DNA of 64,000 nucleotides from Macropodus opercularis (lineage: Eukaryota; Chordata; Actinopteri; Anabantiformes; Osphronemidae): the NCBI GenBank assembly GCA_030770545.1, contig CM061109.1, forward strand, positions 16,848,001-16,912,000, in the 5' to 3' direction. The position numbers and the translations under genes were made by a program. Each line of letters starts with the position of its first letter. Positions within the stretch are counted from its first letter, which is position 1. Shown here one piece after another: positions 25,004 to 38,200 of this stretch. The notes below the pieces were generated by a model. That model had not been told where the DNA came from and ran no database searches. It saw nothing but the letters and a program-made list of their open reading frames with translations.

Positions 25004-26238
25004 TAAGGGAGAATTCTTTAGTTAAAACCATACCAACTATCAGCCATTATTAGCCCATAACAAAGACCTTCATCAGGTACAATAAACGGTTCAGTGTTAG
25101 TCTGGACGCCCATGTTGTGTCCCTGGACAAAAACACAGAAACTCTATGATGCCCAGGCTTTTGTCAGAATGAACGTCCTTCAGACAAACCTTGAGCAAAC
25201 ATGGGGTGACACTGGAGAAACCTCGAGCAGAACCAGGATTAGCGTGGGCAGCCATCTGCCTGGACCGGTTGGATTATCTAAGGCTTTCACAGCATCCACT
25301 GGTCCAACTGTCTGATAGTTTGCACAGCCATGGTACAGTAAAGTTAGATTTATTCCTCTGTAACGCTCCCGCTCTCTGCTTCTCCTACACATAAATCAAT
25401 TTTACCTATTTATAGATGACGATAACATTACTAAACTGTGTGTGTGTGAGTGTGCCAGGACTCCAGCAGTGGGCAGCTTGAGAAGCAGCATGTTGTTACG
25501 TCAGGACAGATTAGTTTGGAAACCTGCAGTGAACACACACAAGCATTGGTGCAGGAACAAACTGTTGTTTCTGTGCTGAGTCTAAATCTGTGTGTGTGGA
25601 CTGACAGCAGCTACATGTGATGAGCTCATCGTAACAACTTTATTGCTGAATGTTACATCAATATTTAGACTAACACCTACTGCTTGTGTGTAGGGAAACT
25701 TTAGTTCCCTTCAGTGTGGGTTTGTTCTTCTCGTTGCTATTTCATTTCTTACAGACTGTCTTTCCGCTGAAGGCAGATGACATAACTCCAGATAAATTAA
25801 CGTGGTCGGAGAATCTCCACAGATCAGTCTTGATGTGAAAGTTAGTTTGTAAGATATTCTGAGCAGTAGAGGGGACTGTGGTAGTGGTCGGCACGGGCTG
25901 AGTGATGGACTGGTGACCACACCGCTCCACCACCGTGATCCTCACAGTATGGATGAACGTTGTAGCTGATGTGAGCTTATTTGTCCTAGAAGGTTTGCTT
26001 TAATTGTGCTGATGACCTGAGTCATTCCTGATGTTTAATGACCTGAAATCCCAACAAGCACGAATGGAAAGCGCATTTAGTTTTATGCTCACTTTGTCGT
26101 TTTTGTACATTACTTTTTAAAAGGTGTCATACTGAAGGTATTACAGAATGCGTAGTACTGTGTGCTTAGCTAGCAAGGTACCACCTACAGTACAGCCAAC
26201 TCATTACTCCCATTCTGTCTGCTGTGATTTATGGCGTT

Positions 26239-26241
<3 letters not shown>

Positions 26242-26299
<58 letters not shown>
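26242..26299 (+). repeat. (TG)29 microsatellite
   Basis: A perfect TG dinucleotide run of about 58 bp, followed by CGCACC. It lies about 200 bp upstream of the TATA box at 26497. Long perfect TG runs can adopt Z-DNA and are usually polymorphic. Confidence 0.98.
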
Positions 26300-26302
<3 letters not shown>

Positions 26303-26496
26303 ACCTGCTCCCCATGTCGTCCCGGAAGTTTTAATTAGATTTCGGTCATGTGACCAAGAGATGAAGAGAATGAAATGTGATTACTTGATTATTATTGCTA
26401 TCAAAAACACAATTCAGGGCCGAGGAGAGGTTACAGAGTGAACAACGGACACAGGTGCATAAAAGAAGAGTGTCTGCGTGAAGGAGAAAGTGTGTG

Positions 26497-26504
26497 TATA
26501 AATA
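26497..26504 (+). promoter_or_regulatory. TATA box of a candidate promoter inside ZNF385B intron 1
   Basis: TATAAATA followed by GGACGG matches the TATA consensus and is set in less AT-rich sequence. Initiation would be expected about 30 bp downstream, near 26527-26530 (TCCTCGCGACTCG). It precedes the three-exon ORF starting at 26929. ZNF385B's own main promoter is CpG-type, so this would be a distinct, regulated start. Confidence 0.45.
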
Positions 26505-26928
26505 GGACGGCAGTGATGAAGTGTTTCCTCGCGACTCGTGTCTCTGAGGTATTACACACACAGACGCGCAGACACTGAGAGCTTGTGAAGGACACACTGA
26601 CTCATACGCACTGTGTCATCGGTTGTGAAGCTGCAGGACGGAGTCAGGACTTTAACGTGTGACAGAAAGTGACGAGCGTCTGTGGCAGCATTTGACCGAT
26701 CACGTGTGGGAAAATAATCTAACTGCAGTTTTTTATTTTATACTGACAGGAATAAAACCAAACCAATATACCAGGACAGATTTTGAGTCAGTGACACCTG
26801 AAACTAAAATGGTTTGGTGTAAATGTGACTCAGATTTTGGCTCAGAAAGACGGACAGCTGGTGTTGAGTCATCAGGACAATTACAGTAAAGTGATTCCTG
26901 TCAAACACAAAGTAACCGCGTCCCTGCT

Positions 26929-27849
26929 ATGAAAGTGTTGGCTGGATCACCCATCGTCCTCTGCTGCCTATCAGCCACAAACGAAGGAGTGCGTCCCAGC
27001 TCCAACCACCTGCATATCAAGGTGTGTGTTTCTGTCTTTTTGTCTCATGTTTCTTCTTCCATTAGTTGAGTGGAGCAGCTCTTGAATGTTTGATAAGTCA
27101 CCACGCTGAGAAGGAAGTGATGTCATAGTCTCGTCTTTCGGGTCTGATTAATGCTTGGTTTAACGTTTTCGCTGTGAATACTGCTGCTACTTCAACATGC
27201 TGTTACAATTACTGTAGTTTACCTGCTAAAAACAAGACTAGGTAGAGGAATGTTAGTGGTATGTGAGCTAAACGCCACAGGTCTAATGTTTCCTGTGTGC
27301 GCAGCAGCGTAATGACCAGCAGCAGAAAAAGTCTTTGTGTTGCAATGTGTGTGTCCAAACTCCCACATTACACTGAAATATTTGAATGTGAAACAATTAA
27401 AGCTTTTACACAGGTGAAATAAAACAATTAGTTGATTACATTTGATAGATTATTCAAAATGAAATTGAAGGAATATGCCTCAGATTTCTAACAGAACATT
27501 GCTGATTCCTGGCATCAGGCACCAAATGTGACACCACCAAAGATCAGTAGATGATGCTGAGTTTACTTTTACTTACAGGTACTGATGTTGCTAAAACCAT
27601 ACAAGTCATTCTTGTGTCTGAGGACCCAAACCCCGGACACGTAAGTGATTCTGAGTTGTGACCCACAGAGCTGAAACCCACGTAGGCAGAACTGAGCCTT
27701 AGCCCCGACGAGACCGAGCAGAATCAGGACCTGACCTGACTCGGTCCCAGTCGCCTCTCAGTTCTTTCTGAGGCAGTAAACTGATGATTTGTATTCTGCT
27801 TTTTAGGCCACGGTTGGTTCCGAATTCAGCTGCTGGCAGAGCAACATGA
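26929..27849 (+). CDS. Candidate small three-exon gene, 65 codons, unrecognised
   Basis: Exons 26929-27021, 27579-27640 and 27807-27849 join in phase with good splice sites: CAAG|GTGTGT, TTTTACTTACAG|G, GACAC|GTAAGT and TTCTGCTTTTTAG|G. The product starts MKVLAGSPIVLCCLSATNE, reminiscent of a short signal peptide with possible cleavage after LSA. It continues through VLMLLKPYKSFLCLRTQTPD and ends in SAAGRAT. A TATA box is 430 bp upstream. There are no dibasic processing sites. I do not recognise a family. It may be a secreted micropeptide, the 5' exons of an alternative ZNF385B transcript, or a chance frame in a noncoding RNA. The splice architecture is more convincing than the coding potential. 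Confidence 0.3.
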
Positions 27850-30831
27850 CTGAAACCTAATAATCCATCTTCTTCACCTGCTTCACCTGAGGCTCGTGGT
27901 CTTTCCCATCATGCACTTGTTTCTTTACTCTGTTTACTAGAATGGAATAGCGTGTGTGTCTTGCAGATAAATGTGGTTCCTGTTCGCACTAACACACACT
28001 GAGTCATAGGAGGAGGGTGGAGAGGGGCAAAGTCAGACGACTCTCAGTAGATGTTCAGAAGAAGAATCTCTATTATTAGAACACAGATTATACCAACTGA
28101 GCTACAACACACACACACACACAGATGCATACTTATCTGTGGATTATAATCCCAATCCCACAATCTCCTTCTGGCTCAACCAATCATGTCCCAGCCCTGC
28201 GCGGCCTGCTGGGTAACCTACATGCAGTGTGTTGTGTAGAGATGTGTGTGGATGCATGTGACTCTGAGTGAGTGTGTTAATCCCAGACAGTCTTTAATAG
28301 AAGAACATCTGGTTTATCTCCGGGGTCCTGATGCTTCCTGTTCAGACAGGAAACAGCATCAGTTACAATCGTTTGTATTAATCCCAAAGCATTTTAGATT
28401 TTGTACAAACAAAAAACACTCCAGCCTTTATGAGTCTGTTCTGCCTTACTCAGTCCCATCAACACCCAGAAGTCTCATTTAGGAAGAGTATATTTCAGTT
28501 ATGAATAAATGCATAGCAATGCATAAACCTCTGCAGACCTCATTATTTGATTTAATGCTGCTGTCTGTAACTACCTGACCTTTAAAGTACTGTGCAGGGA
28601 GAATGACATGATGTGGGACACGCTGCGTAAGACTGTTACTGTAGAGTTTAGACATTCAATACATCATTTAATACATTTTAAATCATTTAAGAATGAAAGT
28701 TATTATTGTGGCCATGGCAGTAGTAACCTATAACACCCAGACCTGGTACGATAGTGTGAGATATGTTTGCTTTCAACTGATGCTTCATTCCCCTGATGAC
28801 TGGATTCTCCCTAAAACTCCATGAAAGGCCGTCATCTCTTCTTTAAGTTTGAGCCGTCAGCTGTCAGACAGCCAGGTGGTTTATTAGTGGCGTAGCCCCT
28901 CTGCACATTTTGTTAGTAGCGGCACTTGGCGCAGTAATACAGTGAGACTTGGACTCTAGTGAGATGAGTTTCACCTTGAACAGCGCAGTAAGTGTCGGGT
29001 CCTGATGGAGCAGAGCAGCTATTTAAAGACAGAGCAGAAGTCACAGCGTCCTGAAGTGAAGGTTAGACACAGGGAATAAGCTTCTGTGGTGTGCGAGTCC
29101 CTGCTGTGGTAGGTAAACCATATAACATGATATCGGTCTTACACAGGAGACGATTAAATTATACATTAACACACTTTGTTTCACTTCCTCCGCCAGAGTC
29201 TCTGTTTGCACTGAGTGGAATCATTTCATTGTCAGACATTAATAAGGATAATAATCGGTCACATTACATCTTATTAATTGAGGTGATTTCTGGGCTGACA
29301 ATGTCGTTTCCACTAAATGAGCTGCACTAAACTACATTAGAGTTAGACAACACTAGAGAAGAACACAATGTACTTCGCAGCGCTGCTGTATTACACATTA
29401 TTGTAGCACAATGAAAATTATCCTTGTCAGAGTAGTTTGTAGTTGATGTAGGAGGTCATTTAAAACAGAGAAGTGATTAATTTATCATTTAGACACTTGT
29501 CTAGTTCTTATTCTTTAATACAATCAAACAATAATCAAACAATACAGATGTTACCGGTCAGATCAGGCGATCAAATAAAAACTAGAGTGTGAATGCATCA
29601 CTGACTTTTAAGCATGTGTCTGGGGTTCCTTCAGTTTAAGGAACTTCCTTTAGTGATGGTGAACCTCGACTAATGATGGATCACGGTCTGGGTCTGGGAT
29701 GAAGCATCATTCACAGAACAGATATCAGCTCCGGCGTCTTCAGGTTTTGGCCTCTGGCAGGTCGTCAGGTTCACGACAGTCTCAACACTCTCAGAATGTA
29801 ACTGATTACTGGTCTATGACATAACAGGAACAGAGGCCTGTATACGTGAGCAACACAAACAGCTGCAACTGCAAAGTGCTGCATTGTTTTGTCGTTTCCT
29901 ACCTGAGTATAGATAAAGCAGAACAGTTGTTTGTGTCAGTCTTTTCTCTAATATTTGACTTAGTTTCCCACACGTCCATGCGGGTTTATAGAATGAAAGG
30001 GCTCCACCTGTTTAACAGTGCAGACCATCACGATTACGAAAGGGCTTCTGCTCACTTCTGGTTCATCCACACGTCCACGTTTCTTTTCTTACTTTTCCCT
30101 GACACCTCCCAGGAAGCTTTTGTGTTGTATCGACTTGTTGTGCCGCACTTGTGTCGTTAAATGAAGGCATTTCTTCCACTTGCTCGTACATAGTGTATTC
30201 ATCATAGTGTGTCTCAGGAATTTGCATATTAATATAGAAATATAGACATGTCAGTGACTGAACCACTGATGAAAAGGATTCAGTGTGAGCGTGATGTTCT
30301 ACAGCTAACTATAGCCGTCTCTGCTGTAGTTTATCTTAGATTCATCTTTTGACAACATTTGTTTTGGAGGAAAATTGTGATGAAGCTGTGTCAATAGTAA
30401 GGTCTTATGAAGTGCCCTGAACTCCGTCTGTCAGGTAGTTCTGTGTCCGGACGCGCTATAGCTCTATAAATGCAGTGTTCAGGCTGGTTTCAGGTCAGAG
30501 CTGCTCCAGTTTAGGTTCTGAGGTTAGAAATGAAACCGTTTGAGAGATTTGAACTTGTGGAGACCGTTTGAGGTCAGACGCAGCCTGGGAGGAAGCTCTG
30601 CCTTAGAAGCTGCCTTCAAAAGAAAATCAGGTTTTTATTTGCCCTGGATTTGTAACACGGGAAAACGATAAGGATTCAAGTTATCATTCACGTTTCAAAG
30701 CTTTTTGAAAATGTAATTTATTAACATTTAACAAAGCCGTTTGTGATGTTACCCGATTTCAGATTCCTGCAGAGGCAGACATCAAACTGCATCCAGTTTG
30801 TTTCAGCATCTCTGCTGCGGCTGGATGCTGC

Positions 30832-30833
<2 letters not shown>

Positions 30834-30866
<33 letters not shown>
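30834..30866 (+). repeat. (TG)n microsatellite
   Basis: A perfect TG run of about 33 bp in ZNF385B intron 1. Confidence 0.95.
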
Positions 30867-30868
<2 letters not shown>

Positions 30869-30988
30869 TGGACCGCTGTCATTAGCAGCTACTGGCCTCA
30901 GGATCAGAGACAGTCACTCTGAGACTTCTCTCTCTGTCTTTTCACATCTCCATTAGTTTCTTCGTCCTGTCATCCCCTCAGGTTACTC

Positions 30989-30990
<2 letters not shown>

Positions 30991-31044
<54 letters not shown>

Positions 31045-31068
31045 TGTGTCTGTGTCTGTGTGTGTGTG
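30991..31068 (+). repeat. Compound (TG)n/(TGTGTC)n microsatellite
   Basis: A TG run of about 50 bp passes into TCTGTG interruptions and back to TG. The resulting open frames (CVCVCV or VSVSVC) are artefacts of the repeat. Confidence 0.95.
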
Positions 31069-31627
31069 TAACATCTCTCAGGGTACACAGACGTACATTA
31101 GTGCCCCCTCAATCTCTCTTTCTTATCTTATACACCAGCAGGCTTCAGACCCTTTTATTTGTTCAACCAATCAGCTGAGCTCCTTCTGTCCTCGCCTTAA
31201 AAACAGGACGCGAACAAAAGGAAAGAGGAACGAGCCCAGACTGATGTTGGTGCATTTAGGTGCCGCTCCTCTATATGTTGAAAAAAGCTTTTCAGACCTG
31301 AGCTGGAGACGATAAATGATTTCATGCTCCGCTGAATGAGGAAAACGCCTGAAATGCCGGTAAAAGGTTTTCAACCAACAGACATGGTAGCGTTTATAAG
31401 ACGCAGGCATCTCACATGTGGACTTCAACTAACTCCTACTTATTTCCCACCTTTGATAACAAAGTATTCATCCAGCTCATTGTTTCCAGCATCAAATTCC
31501 TATAATACTGTACTTCCACAGCTTCTGGAGCCACGTCCACATTCTCTTCCTCTGTGTTGGATTTGGTCCTATACATATAATATTTATAACAAACAATCCC
31601 AGATTCAAGCTGAGAGATGGACTGTTG

Positions 31628-31661
31628 TACACGGGGAACTACTGCTGTAGTTCCCCGTGTA
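31628..31661. repeat. Perfect 15-bp inverted repeat (hairpin) with 4-nt loop
   Basis: The left arm 31628-31642 (TACACGGGGAACTAC) is exactly complementary to the right arm 31647-31661, with the loop TGCT between. Pairing stops abruptly outside the arms. It lies in ZNF385B intron 1. No transposon terminal features were seen on either side. Confidence 0.9.
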
Positions 31662-32972
31662 TTGCTGTTAAAACATGAAGATCAGATCCAAAGCTTTCCT
31701 TTAAGACTCGACTGTGAAGTCTGGGCCCGGTTTTATCAGACACGGAAGAAAAGAGTTTAGGATTTCCTCCTGAGTCAGGAATCGCACTGTTGCTTGTGTG
31801 TGTAGGACTCAAAGCTGGTCTCTGATTACTGGTCAGCCTGGATTTGACACACACACACATTTTAAAGCTGGATGCTCTGTTCACTGACTTGCTTTTTATT
31901 TGTCTGTGTCTTAATCTCTGTGTGTGTGTGCTGTATAATTCCCAGCTCAATATTGCAGATATATTTAATCCTTCCCATGCTGGAGCTGTTGCCAGCGTCA
32001 GCTCTGTGTGTGCCTGTGCATTTTGTAGCTAATTCATCACATGACGCATGAAAGCAGGGAAGCCACAGAAGATTTCTGTGCTGTGCTGTAGAAGAAGTAA
32101 TCATGAGCAACATGGGTCAGGCTGCGGTCGAATCTGAATGACCAGTGTAAATTGTGTTTTGGTACAGATGTGGACCTTGAACTCAGGATCCTCTGTTCGT
32201 GCCATTTAAAAGCTTCTTCTCAGACCTGGGGCGTTTTGCTTCCACGTCACTCTATGAAGACGACTCCACGCTTTCTGGCTTCTTCTGAGTTGCTGCAATC
32301 GGGCACAAAGTGCTGCAAAACAGCTGCTGCATTGTTTCGCCCACAGGCATCAAATAGCAGTGCTCCCTTCATTCAAGACACTTTGATTTTAAACGACTAA
32401 CATCGCAGGTTTCCCTCCGGGGCCTTAAGTTTAGCCGTCAGCAAGGCTGCTTCTGCCAGTGTGGTTACGCTGCGTCGTCCTGTGAAATGAACATTATCGG
32501 GAACTAATGCTTTGTCGTTCGACATCCCTGGACTCAGTTTGTTCTGTAGAGTATTAACAGACTCGGGTCGTGACATAATGAATATGAAAAATCTGAGCAT
32601 GTGTACGTGTTCACTGTCAGAGGTCATGTAAGTTGGCAGCGCTGACAAGACAACAGATGGAAACGGCTACGCACACACTGTACACGCAAACCCTTCCTCT
32701 CTCCTCTTACTCATTACATCATCACTCTCCCTGCGAGTGTTTGATGCGTCCGGTGTCTTTCAGGCCTCACCCCCATCTGTCCACCTGTCTGTCCCTCAGT
32801 GCCGGCTGTTTTTGGGTCATTGCTTCCTCCTGTGGATGCTCAGTCTGGTCACTGCTGTGTTGCATCACCGCTGTTTTACACCTCGAATTATTATTATGCT
32901 AGACCCTAAATGAATTTGGTTCATCTTTTGGACTCATATCCGTTATCAGTATTTATGTTTCTTCTCTTAGGG

Positions 32973-34028
32973 ATGAAGACTCCTCTCAGCCCCTCTCAGC
33001 TCCTTGAGAGCGGCCAGATCTTTGCCTTTGGTGGAATGTGTCAAGAGCTGGTGGAAACACCTTCACCTACAACCAGCGGTCTCTGCGTCCAGCAGACTCC
33101 ATCCCCAGGTGACCGACATGTTCCTATAGCCGCAGCTCATTCTTGTAGCTCGTGTAACCTTCTTCCACTGTCTCACCCATCCTTTATGTTTCGCCCCAGG
33201 TCAGGGAGGAGCCTACTCGCTTTGTGAAGTGTGCAACCTGCAGCTGACCTCTGCTGCTCAGGCCCAGCTGCACTACAATGGTCGGTCTCACCTCCGGAGA
33301 GTGAGACAGCTCCAGCCCAGAGAGGTGGGACAACAGAGGGCAGGTATGTTCATACAGTGCCCACACTCAGGCCAGTGAGACAAAACGGTGCACGGGATCT
33401 CTGCAAATCTGAAATATTTTTTCACTATGTCAACATGTAATGTCTAGTATTTCCACACAATTCCTTGTGTGCTTGTTGGAGGCTGTGTGGAAGTCGTAGC
33501 AGCAGCAGATTCTGTCGTACTGATTGTGCTAATGAGTCTTGTTCCGTTTGAATCCAGCAGGGTTTCAGACCACGTCTCTTCCCCAGGCCACAGGGCTCAA
33601 CTCTCAGCCTGCTGGACTGACTCCATCTCCTGGCCTCAGTCCAGGTCTTAGTGCACCATCCAGCACGCCAGCAGGTAGGACTGATGCTGATGCCTCAGCT
33701 GCTGCCGTTGTAGTCTGCAAAAAACCCACAAAAGCGTTGCGTCGCGACATTTTGTGTGCTTGCATGGACTTCCGCTGACATATGCACCTGTGAAATTACT
33801 AGTCAGTTGGCTGTGTTTGCTAATCCAAACAAAAAAAAAAACAAAAAAACGAGACATGCAAGGTTGTCGTGGCAACCAGAGGGACATTTAGCACTAAAAG
33901 AGACATTAATTTGGAAAGTCTGACTGACTGTCTGTTGAGTAAGAGTGAATTTGACTCATCATCCATCATTAACAGATGCTGCCCCCTGAGAGATTGTGTG
34001 CTTGTGTGTTTGTGTGTGTGTGTGTGGT

Positions 34029-34059
<31 letters not shown>

Positions 34060-35192
34060 GCCCCTAGAAGGATAGATTTACTCTGCATTTACACAGATCA
34101 CTGAAGTTTGAGTTGCATAATGACGAACTGTCAGCTACTGGGTGCCTCATAAAATTCTCACAGTTTGAATCTGATGTCAACATATATGTTTTTAAGTTCA
34201 TTCTTTATTTGCTGTTGTTTTGTGAATGTCCTGACCTTTGGGGTAATAATGCAAACTTCACATCAGGCTTGACTAATACTATAGATTTTAGTTATGAAAG
34301 TACCATTGAACATCTGCTTCGTTTCCCATCTTGGATAAATATTCATAGTCCACAGAGGACGTATCCTGCATCACTACAACTATGATTGCAGAACAGACGC
34401 ACTGTTTGGTTTATTATACTTTGCACTTCCAGCACCATCTTCTGGTAAAGGTACAGCTGACGCTTGAGTTCTTCTGTTCTGTGGTCAAATGTGACTGGAA
34501 CGATTTCAGAGCGTCATCAGTGATTCAGACCCAGATTTAATCAAGCGACTGATCAACAGAGTGGGAATCTACTGTGAGACATAAAAGAGGTGAAGTGGAG
34601 CAGGCAGCAGCAGGTCATTAAACTGGGGCACAGCAGCGCTGCGGCACCACGCTGACGTCTCTCAAAGGCGTTGCTGCACACGCTGGCTTTCATTAGTATT
34701 ATTACATTAAATGTCTAGTTTATCAATGTTTATGTCTCTGTCTCCAAAATGTTCAGCTTGGATGATGCATGTATGTGAATCTGTCCTTACTTCCTTCCCT
34801 GCTTTATCAGAAAAACAATAGAGAACTTCGATTGAAAATCTTTTCAGTGAGAAAATTTAAGATTATTTATTGCTCTGACTTGTTAAGTTGAATACATCAT
34901 TGGAGCAGTTTTGTGTTTGCATGATCAACAATGTTTAAATAAACAGAACCTCACATGTTGGTGTGTGACGGGCTGAACATGTCGTCTCCGTAGCAACAGA
35001 ACCGAAGTTATTAAGATCAGATCGTCTTGATGAAGGCTTAGCAGAGCAGCCTTACACACACAGTAGAAAGCTGGGATTATAACGTCAGGAGACTCGCTCA
35101 GGTGTGTACAGCAGCTGTAATTACATACTGTGTGTCCATATCACTACACAGGCTACAATAACACTGATTAAAGATTAAATCTCTATTTACTG

Positions 35193-35229
<37 letters not shown>

Positions 35230-38200
35230 GAGCACAGATGAGCAAAAGCACCTACTACTCAGCCCCTCTCTCTCTCTCTCTCTCTGTCTGTCTATTATGT
35301 GATGCTTGCTCGACCATGAAAAGCTCTTTGGCCTCAAAGAACTCAACTCCTCCAGGCCAAGCGATGTCTGTGTGTGTGTGTGTGTGTGTGTGTGAGACAG
35401 AGACAGTGACCTGGCTGAACAATCTGCAGTCAGGTCAGATGACATCACAGTTAATGCAAGCAGCTGTTTTGCATGTTGACACGGTGGGAGCTCTTCAGTC
35501 AGTGGTGCTGATCAAAAAGCCAGAATCTGTAGATTGACGTGTATGGTTCAAGTTACAGGGACAATCTTGCTGACAGCTGGAAAACTCTCACATGTGATAC
35601 ATGAAAGTGACATTTAAAGATTTTTAAATTAAAAAACAGAATAATATAAAGCAGAAGAAGGACCAATATAATGTACATGAGGGCTCACATCTAGAAGGAG
35701 AGAGGAGCATGAACATGACATGTTTGACCACTAGGAGGCAGCATTGACACATGAACACAGTGAAACACTAATGAAAAAAGTGAATTCCCATGATCCACAT
35801 GCTGAGAACAAATTAAGAGATGAGCTCACATGAGACTAATAACATTTACAATATTAAACTCCTCTCTCCTCTAACACATTTACTGCAGTAAATACATTTC
35901 AGGGAAGGTGCCGGAGGTAATAAAACAGGCTAAATGTCCCTGTCAGAGACGCTGCTTGTGTCGTATGGGATGTTTATTTAGCACAGTGGAAATGTCGTAA
36001 CGTGCCCAGCTTCTCCTTACTGTCCTGTCCGTTGTGATTGGTGTGTGTTAGCCAGCTCTAATTAGGTCTCCTGGGCTATTGAAGGTCAGCGTGTTGTCCT
36101 GCTGGTGCCTCATTCGTAATGAGCTGATAAATAGGCAGTTATTAATAGATTGGTTTTGCAGCAGTGTGTGTGTGGCGCGACGGCGTCAGTGTTGATGTGG
36201 GGTTTTGTGTTGATGCATGCAGCAGGGTATGAATAGACGCTGCTGACAGATTCATGTACTCACAGCACTGGACAGAGGCTCGGTCTCAGAGGTGGACGAC
36301 CTATGATGCAATAGTTGTGATTCCAGCGGAGACTAGTAAGACTCGTCAAAATCACCTAGAAAACCTGTTGCAGAGCAAGTAAAACACTGGTCGGACTAGT
36401 TATGGTCTAGTAAACCGTTGAGAGTAATCAAGCCATTGGTATTACTGAAATAAAACTAGGGCAAAACTGTAACTAGTGAAGTTAGTACAGCTAGAGAAAC
36501 CCCTTAACGCACCGCTAGGACTGGACAGGACACATAATGGATCCTAGAATAGGAAAACCATGATAGAGGAGCCGTTTTATTCATAGAGAAGTAGAAGACA
36601 GAGGCGTGTTGAGCTGGCAGGGTTCGACATTAGTATCGATACAATTCCCAAATCAACTAAGGATTAACAAAGGGACTGGTGAGAGTCAGGCCCAGCAGAA
36701 AATCTAATACTGTAGGTTTGTTATATTCTTATATGATTCTTTATTATGTTATTTATTGGCTCATAGTTGCCGTTAAAAGCAGTTTATTTCTCATATTATT
36801 TTCTTTGTCCCTGTTGCCTCCTCCTCTTTTTTTGAATCGCGGCTGAGAGCGAGTGAGCAACACGGAGCTGGAGCCGCAGAGAAAGAGGTATTTCCATTGA
36901 GACAAGGGGGCTGTCATCACCACTCACTCTGAATATCATCCCCTCAGTGATTCACGCACACTTTGCCTTTCTCGCTGTGTGTGTCTGCTCGGTCCTCACA
37001 CACGTGTCTCCCTGCGCTCGTGCGGACACACAATCAGACGGAGATCCTCGGCTGTTTGCTTTGGGCTTTCCTCTTGGATGCTGTTGTTGTCGGGGGAGCA
37101 GATGATAGAGAGGAGAGGGAGGATGAGCAGGAGGTGAAGCAGCTGTGTGTCAGTGATGTGGAGTAGTTTCCGGAGTCCAGGTAGGACATTCCTCCACGGT
37201 CCTCACCATTGAACCACTTTGGTTTTTGTCATTTTCCTGTTATCTAAACACTGACTTGTTATGTGTGAGTATTGTGTTTTGGGGCTTGTAGACGTGATGA
37301 GTCATGACCCTGCTCAGAGTGAATTCACTTTAAATGCACATAAAGGCAGATGGGTTGAAATTAACCTTCTGTAGCTGCTGTAAAGGTCTGAACACCGGGG
37401 AATTGAGACGATGACGATGTGACATCTCTGACTGTGCAGCCTCCCCTGCTTCACTTGGTTTTTGCTGCTCATCCTGCCAATGTGAGGTTTTTGAGTCGAC
37501 GCTAAGAAGCCTTTGGAATGAAAGCTTTCAGAAAATCCCTGGAAGAAACTGTATTGTGGAGTAAGAGAGAGAAAAGAAGCTGAGATTACTCGCAGCATGT
37601 GCGACTTTTCCCAGTCGTCTGTCTGACGTGTCTCTCATTATGGATGGCGTGACTGCTGTGATTACCCGCACACTGATGCTCATCATCCCAGCGTAGTGTG
37701 AGAGGCATCCACAACAGATTCCTTTGTCAGTGTGTGTCTGGTTTAATTTATATAGATCCACTTTAAGCTTCCTCCTTCTCCACTTAGTTTTTTCTTCTCT
37801 CAGAATCGACACAGCTCGGCTCTGGTTGAAGTTCTCTAAAAAGACCTTTACTTGTGCACCACTTTATATGTTCGCCTTGAAAAATAATTGCAAGACTATT
37901 AGCAAAATCCTCAGTATGTTTTCAGTGCGTTTGGTTCGAATGTAAGTTCTCCTGCAGGTGACGTTGCTGTTTTTAGTGAGTCCCAGACCGGAGCTCTCCT
38001 GTCTGCTTTCATATCCCTGATTGGCCTGTGTGTGTGTGTTTGTGTTCGTTTTGGATGAAGAAGGATCTCAACGTGACCTACTTAGACACACACTCACACA
38101 GAGAAGCTTGTTATGCTAATGTGTGTGTTTCTATGCATAATAATAATGCTGTGTGATGTCTAATGCTGCCGTCAGCGAAACCACACTCAGCCCATGCGGA

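Larger units (their letters stand above)
23111..26490 (+). other. ZNF385B intron 1, first part
   Basis: No coding exon is recognised. Content: a pyrimidine-rich stretch just after the donor, AT-rich sequence, the CCCTR pentamer array (24487-25003, separate entry) and a 58-bp (TG)n at 26242-26299. A near-palindromic GGTCATGTGACC at 26344-26355 resembles TFE/MITF E-box elements and lies about 150 bp upstream of a TATA box. Confidence 0.6.
27850..32970 (+). other. ZNF385B intron 1, remainder
   Basis: No coding exon is recognised before the acceptor CTTCTCTTAG ending at 32970. It contains TG microsatellites (30834-30866; 30991-31068, ending in TGTGTC variants), a perfect 15-bp-arm hairpin (31628-31661) and AT-rich sequence. 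The 104-codon frame at 29846-30160 has no family features. Confidence 0.6.

Noticed and set aside
24357..25025. 222-codon open frame rich in Pro, Leu, Ala and Tyr
   Set aside because: It is the translation of the CCCTR pentamer satellite. Stop codons are excluded by composition, and there are no splice or start signals.
29846..30160. 104-codon frame with a hydrophobic stretch in ZNF385B intron 1
   Set aside because: No family similarity, no flanking splice or promoter signals, and ordinary AT-rich composition.
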